Shown in pieces: positions 60,149-64,000 of a stretch of DNA of 64,000 nucleotides. The first letter of the stretch is position 1. Each line of letters begins with the position of its first letter. The stretch is from assembly GCF_030036535.1 (NCBI RefSeq), contig NZ_CP080387.1:620001-684000 (forward strand), given 5' to 3'. This DNA comes from Agrobacterium cucumeris (GTDB lineage Bacteria > Pseudomonadota > Alphaproteobacteria > Rhizobiales > Rhizobiaceae). Under the pieces are notes generated by a model, which worked only from the letters and a program-made list of their open reading frames with translations, was not told the DNA's origin and searched no databases. The position numbers and the translations under genes are program-made.

Positions 60149-61867
60149 TCAGGGTTTGAGCGCCCAGCTGGTCGCGTGCACCACCGCACCGGCAGCCGCC
60201 TTCAGCAGCGCCGAACGCACGGGTTCGAATCCCTCGATGCGTTTTGTGCCCACATATCGACCGCGATTGGCGAAGACTTCGATGGAGCCATAATCCAGGA
60301 AAATACGGATGCGTGAGGCCCGTGCGCCCCTGGCGATATAATGCGGCGAGGGACCATCGCGCCCGTCTTCATGACGAATCCAGAGGCCGGTTTCATCGGA
60401 AACGAGACCGAGCGTGACCGTCGGATGCTCAAGCGCCAGTTCGAATGGCGCGCCAGCCTCGGCAAGCTCGATCAGAATTTCCACCGCGCCGTTGATGAAG
60501 GTCACACGTTCGCCGGCGGCAAGGCGCGTGCGGTCGAGAATATGGCTGCGCAGGCTTTCCGCAGCTCCGATGGGCGGGGTCAGAAGCTCGCCGTTGACGT
60601 AATGAATCCGGCGCGGCAGCGTCATGGAGGTGGGAAAATCGATCTCGGGGCTGGCATCCGCCCAATTGGCGAGCCAGCCGATGCCGATGATGCTGTCGCC
60701 ATCCAGAAACGCCTGAAAGGCGTAATTATCGGTGCCGAAATCCAGTTCCTGACCGGATTCCTTGGTGAAGGCCTTGCCGTCGAACCAGCCGACATCGGCC
60801 ATGGTGAGGTTCTTGCGGCCGGTTTCCGGGTCTTCCGAATGCATCAGCCCATAGATCAGCACCCAGCGGGTGGAGCGGGCATTGGCCGGGCCGTCCAGCG
60901 GCAAGAGGCAGGGGCATTCGATCGCCGTGGTCTTGTAGCGCGTTTCCACCCACAGCTTGCCGACATAGGTCCAGCCGGACGCGGCGGTGGGGTCCAGCGT
61001 CTCGTAAAGCAGAATGACGCCACCGCCATCGCTCTGGCTGCCGAGCAGCATTTTCCACAATCCATCGGGACCACGAAAGACGTAAGGGTCGCGGAAATCC
61101 GGCGTCAGCCCCTGTCCGTCCGGGCGTTGGGCGAGAATGACCTCTGCCTGCCCGGCCATAATGAGATCGGCGGAGGTGGCGGTCAGCTGGATCTGCTGTT
61201 CGGGAATGCGGTCCTGCACCTGTTCGGTGAAGAAGACGCGGATGCCGGTGCCTTCGACCAGCGGAATGGTGGAGCCGGAATAAGCCCCGCCGCGCTTGTC
61301 CGGCCGCGTCGTCAGGTCTTCGGATGGAAACAGGAAGATCGGCAGATGCCGCCAGCGCAGATAATCCGAAGAGACCGCATGGCCCCAATGCATCGTGTTC
61401 CAGCGCAGCCCGTGCGAATAATGCTGATAGAAAAGATGCGGCCGGCCTTCGAAACGGCCAAAGCCATTAGGATCGTTCATCCAGCCGAAGGGCGGGCGGA
61501 AGTGATAGCTATCGGGCAGCTCGGGAGCGGCATTGTCGGGCTTGGTATGAACGACGGTGATGCCGGTCTCGAGCACATCGGAAGCGGTAAACCAGTAGAT
61601 GACGGAAACGGCTGTCGTCACCGTATCGTAACTCAGTTCCACATGGCCGCCGCCGAACACCTGATAGATTCGAAAACCGAACTCTTCGGTATTGACGCTT
61701 GAAACTTCAGCGAATTTTCCATTCTGGTTGGAGAAGGAGACGGCGCCGGGTTCGGCGGTCTTTTTCGCCTTGAGCCAGACATGGAAGGTGGCGTTGACCG
61801 GCAGGTCGGTGTGGAGGGTGCGGATGGCGCTTTCCGGCTCGGCGTTCAAGGCTTCAACGACGGTCAT
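60149..61867 (-). CDS. GH32-family glycoside hydrolase (sucrose/fructan beta-fructosidase)
   Basis: A 572-residue hydrolase. The catalytic beta-propeller begins near residue 120: nucleophile D132 in GWMNDPNGFG, RDP at 259-261 in FRDPYVF, and acid E in AIECPCLLP. A C-terminal beta-sandwich follows. An extra N-terminal domain of about 115 residues precedes the propeller, which is unusual. No signal peptide, so it acts in the cytoplasm on sucrose, or on fructosides brought in by a transporter not in this window. The ATG at 61867 follows AAAGGAACGGG. Confidence 0.9.
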   Translation of the reverse strand: MTVVEALNAEPESAIRTLHTDLPVNATFHVWLKAKKTAEPGAVSFSNQNGKFAEVSSVNTEEFGFRIYQVFGGGHVELSYDTVTTAVSVIYWFTASDVLETGITVVHTKPDNAAPELPDSYHFRPPFGWMNDPNGFGRFEGRPHLFYQHYSHGLRWNTMHWGHAVSSDYLRWRHLPIFLFPSEDLTTRPDKRGGAYSGSTIPLVEGTGIRVFFTEQVQDRIPEQQIQLTATSADLIMAGQAEVILAQRPDGQGLTPDFRDPYVFRGPDGLWKMLLGSQSDGGGVILLYETLDPTAASGWTYVGKLWVETRYKTTAIECPCLLPLDGPANARSTRWVLIYGLMHSEDPETGRKNLTMADVGWFDGKAFTKESGQELDFGTDNYAFQAFLDGDSIIGIGWLANWADASPEIDFPTSMTLPRRIHYVNGELLTPPIGAAESLRSHILDRTRLAAGERVTFINGAVEILIELAEAGAPFELALEHPTVTLGLVSDETGLWIRHEDGRDGPSPHYIARGARASRIRIFLDYGSIEVFANRGRYVGTKRIEGFEPVRSALLKAAAGAVVHATSWALKP

Positions 61868-61959
61868 TCCCGTTCCTTTCGTTGCTGCAATTCTGGTTCA
61901 GAAAACGCAACGAATGGGACGAAAGAAAGTTCAACCGCCGCAGCTTTCGCCCGCGTGGG

Positions 61960-63027
61960 CTATTGGGCCTGTTCCTGCGCTGCGGTTTCGTATTTGCCGT
62001 CCAGTTCGAACACCAGCCCATCGGGATGATAGAAGGTGCGGCCTTCACCGGAAAAATAGGCCGCGACGATCTGGTTGGTCAGGCGCGAGCCGAAGCCCGT
62101 GCGTGTCGGCGCGCTGACGGGTGGCCCGCCTGTCTCGCGCCAGCGCAGTTCGAAACGGTCGTTCCTGTCCAGCGTCCAGCGAATATCAACACTGCCGCGT
62201 TCATTGGAAAGTGCGCCGTATTTCAATGCATTCGTGGCCAGTTCATAAACCGCCAGCGACAGGCCGAGCGCCTGTTGCGGGGCGATGTCCACGTCCGGTC
62301 CGGAAATCGTCACCCGCGCCCTGTCGTCGAGATGCGGATAAACGGAATCGCAGACAAGGGCGGTGATGCCGGCGCCTTTGCCCGACGCATGCATGAGGTT
62401 CTGGGCATTGCCGAGTGCGGCGATGCGCTTCTTGATCGTGTCGCGCGCTTCTTCCAGCGTCTGGGAATGGCGCATGGTGGCACTGACCACGGCCGTGGTT
62501 ATCGCCATGGTATTCTTGACCCGGTGGACGAGTTCGCGCCGTAGCACTTCTTCGCGTTTGCGGCCTTCCACCGTCGCCGTCGTCTCGATCGTGATGTTGA
62601 TCAGCCCGGCGACATTGCCGTCATCGTCATAAAGCGGGCTGTAGGAAAAGGTCCAGTAGGTGTCTTCCGGATAACCGTTGCGATCCATGACGAGATGCAG
62701 GTCTTCGGCAAATGTGCCCTTGCCGGACAATGCGGTTTCCACAAAATGTTTCACATCGTCCCAGACGTCGGACCAGATGACATGGAACGGCTTGCCGAGC
62801 GCATCCCGTTCCTTGAGACCCAGAAACGGCCGATAGGCATCATTATAGATGATGTTGAGATCGGGCCCCCAGAACAGGCAGATCGCGTGGCCCTGCTTGA
62901 GCATGGTCCGCACCGTGGTCTTCAGCGCGACGGGCCATGCGTCCACCGGTCCCGCCGCCGTTGATGCCCAGTCGAAAAGCCGGATGGCTTTGCCCATTTC
63001 ACTATCGTCATCGGGGAAATGCGGCAC
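61960..63027 (-). CDS. HWE-family PAS-domain sensor histidine kinase
   Basis: A soluble kinase of about 355 residues. A PAS domain covers about 20-150 (GHAICLFWGPDLNIIYNDAYRPFLG), ending before the H-box RRELVHRVKNTMAITTAVV with the phospho-His. The C-terminal ATPase shows ELATNALKYGALS and the RWRETGGPPV that marks HWE kinases, and lacks the usual F box. Such kinases often read blue light, oxygen or other small cues and feed stress pathways. GTG at 63027 with AGGATGA is preferred; longer starts (63171) lack a ribosome site. No response regulator is adjacent. Confidence 0.82.
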   Translation of the reverse strand: MPHFPDDDSEMGKAIRLFDWASTAAGPVDAWPVALKTTVRTMLKQGHAICLFWGPDLNIIYNDAYRPFLGLKERDALGKPFHVIWSDVWDDVKHFVETALSGKGTFAEDLHLVMDRNGYPEDTYWTFSYSPLYDDDGNVAGLINITIETTATVEGRKREEVLRRELVHRVKNTMAITTAVVSATMRHSQTLEEARDTIKKRIAALGNAQNLMHASGKGAGITALVCDSVYPHLDDRARVTISGPDVDIAPQQALGLSLAVYELATNALKYGALSNERGSVDIRWTLDRNDRFELRWRETGGPPVSAPTRTGFGSRLTNQIVAAYFSGEGRTFYHPDGLVFELDGKYETAAQEQAQ

Positions 63028-63197
63028 GAACTCATCCTGTAGCGCGGGGCTGATTACCCCATCTATGTAGGGACTAATACCCCCCGAGTTCAAACTGAAT
63101 TTCTCTAAAGCCTGGCGCGGCCTGTCGAATTTGCCGCTGGCACCCTCGCAACCGGGCGCAAAAACCGCCATATCAGGCAAAAGCAGGGAGTTTAACC

Positions 63198-64000
63198 GTG
63201 ATCAGATTCGACAATTCCTATGCCCGCCTGCCGGAACGGTTCAGCGCCGCCGTGCTGCCGACGCCGGTGAAGGCGCCGCGCCTCATCGCCTTCAATCGCA
63301 AGCTTGCAGACGAACTCCTTCTGGATGTTTCCGGCCTTGACGATGAAAGGCTGGCGGCGATCTTTTCCGGCAATGTCGTGCCGCAGGGGGCAGAGCCGCT
63401 GGCCATGGCCTATGCCGGTCACCAGTTCGGCGGTTTCGTGCCGCAGCTGGGCGATGGCCGCGCCATTCTTCTTGGCGAAGTCATCGACAAAAACGGCAAA
63501 CGGCGGGATATCCAGCTGAAGGGCTCAGGTCCTACGCCCTTTTCGCGCCGCGGAGACGGGCGTGCGGCGCTCGGCCCGGTTCTGCGGGAATATATCGTCT
63601 CCGAAGCGATGCATGCGCTTGGCATTCCCGCCACGCGGGCATTGGCGGCCGTCCTCAGCGGCGAAAGGGTGCAGCGCGAAGTGGGCCTGCCAGGCGGCGT
63701 TTTCACCCGCGTCGCGGCGAGCCACATCCGCGTCGGCACCTTCCAGTTCTTCGCCGCGCGCGAGGATGACGAGGCGATCAGGAACCTCGCCGATTATGTG
63801 ATCGACCGGCACTATCCCGAGGCAAAAACCGCTGACAATCCTTACCTCGCTTTGCTGCGCGGCATCGCTGAAAGGCAATGCGACCTCATCGCCCGCTGGA
63901 TGATGGTGGGCTTTATTCATGGCGTTATGAATACCGACAATATGGCGGTATCCGGCGAGACCATCGATTTCGGCCCCTGTGCCTTCCTTGATGAATACCA
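63198..64000 (+). CDS. selO: SelO/YdiU-family protein adenylyltransferase (cut by window edge)
   Basis: The first 267 residues of a pseudokinase-fold enzyme that AMPylates proteins under redox stress. The start GTG at 63198 has GCAGGGAG upstream. Family motifs visible: [55 protein letters not shown], and the metal-binding [23 protein letters not shown] at the window end. The C-terminal end and its redox cysteines are outside. It is divergent from the HWE kinase gene. Confidence 0.95.
   Translation, partial: MIRFDNSYARLPERFSAAVLPTPVKAPRLIAFNRKLADELLLDVSGLDDERLAAIFSGNVVPQGAEPLAMAYAGHQFGGFVPQLGDGRAILLGEVIDKNGKRRDIQLKGSGPTPFSRRGDGRAALGPVLREYIVSEAMHALGIPATRALAAVLSGERVQREVGLPGGVFTRVAASHIRVGTFQFFAAREDDEAIRNLADYVIDRHYPEAKTADNPYLALLRGIAERQCDLIARWMMVGFIHGVMNTDNMAVSGETIDFGPCAFLDEY

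Overview
The window looks like about 64 kb of the circular chromosome of an Agrobacterium (Rhizobiaceae), most likely of the A. tumefaciens/A. fabrum group. The best evidence is a Ros/MucR zinc-finger regulator whose sequence, as I remember it, is nearly identical to A. tumefaciens Ros. Supporting evidence includes a dmeR-dmeF metal efflux pair, a hmrR/actP/copZ copper module, a DivJ-like cell-cycle kinase, CtrA-type boxes, and three dispersed palindromic repeat families with the look of rhizobial intergenic mosaic elements. The DNA is GC-rich and densely coding. I see no insertion sequence, prophage, integrase, tRNA, rRNA or CRISPR array. Identifications rest on motifs and memory of families; no search was run.

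Layout. 1-8.2 kb: partial tam, a branched-chain aminotransferase, a LysR regulator beside a GNAT enzyme, Fe-type superoxide dismutase, a metallophosphoesterase, a WYL regulator divergent from a LysE-type exporter with a palindrome between them, and two c-type cytochromes. 8.2-15.2 kb: a cobalamin riboswitch followed by cbtB-cbtA and an unknown gene; a DJ-1-like protein; a GNAT gene behind an attenuator-like leader; prolyl aminopeptidase; a MerR regulator; and dmeR-dmeF. 15.5-31 kb: a quaternary-amine ABC transporter, oligopeptidase B, a DapA-like lyase, a deacetylase, Ada, an AI-2E-type permease, a VOC dioxygenase, an Usp-DksA pair behind an FNR/FixK-type box, a PAQR protein, a phosphinothricin-type acetyltransferase and MsrB. 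31.2-37.1 kb: a complete seven-gene Mrp cation/proton antiporter operon. 37.5-46 kb: ros, a DnaA-like HTH plus DUF6456 pair, sufE, divJ and several rhizobial genes of unknown function. 46-64 kb: DUF1214/DUF1254 proteins, a LysE exporter with a LysG/ArgP-like regulator, a class A penicillin-binding protein, an OXA-type beta-lactamase, the copper module, a ParDE toxin-antitoxin pair, an MFS transporter, a GH32 fructosidase, an HWE histidine kinase and the start of selO.

Shared themes are metal homeostasis (Co/Ni, Cu, cobalamin-linked cobalt uptake), stress and redox defence (SodB, MsrB, Ada, Usp, SelO, Mrp) and cell-cycle control (DivJ, CtrA-type boxes). The cis-elements are the least expected part. 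They are a leader peptide with mutually exclusive hairpins before a GNAT gene, an anaerobox before usp-dksA, two perfect TTAA-N7-TTAA sites, a WYL-gene palindrome, and eleven repeat elements of three families, one inside an ABC operon and one in a divergent promoter region.
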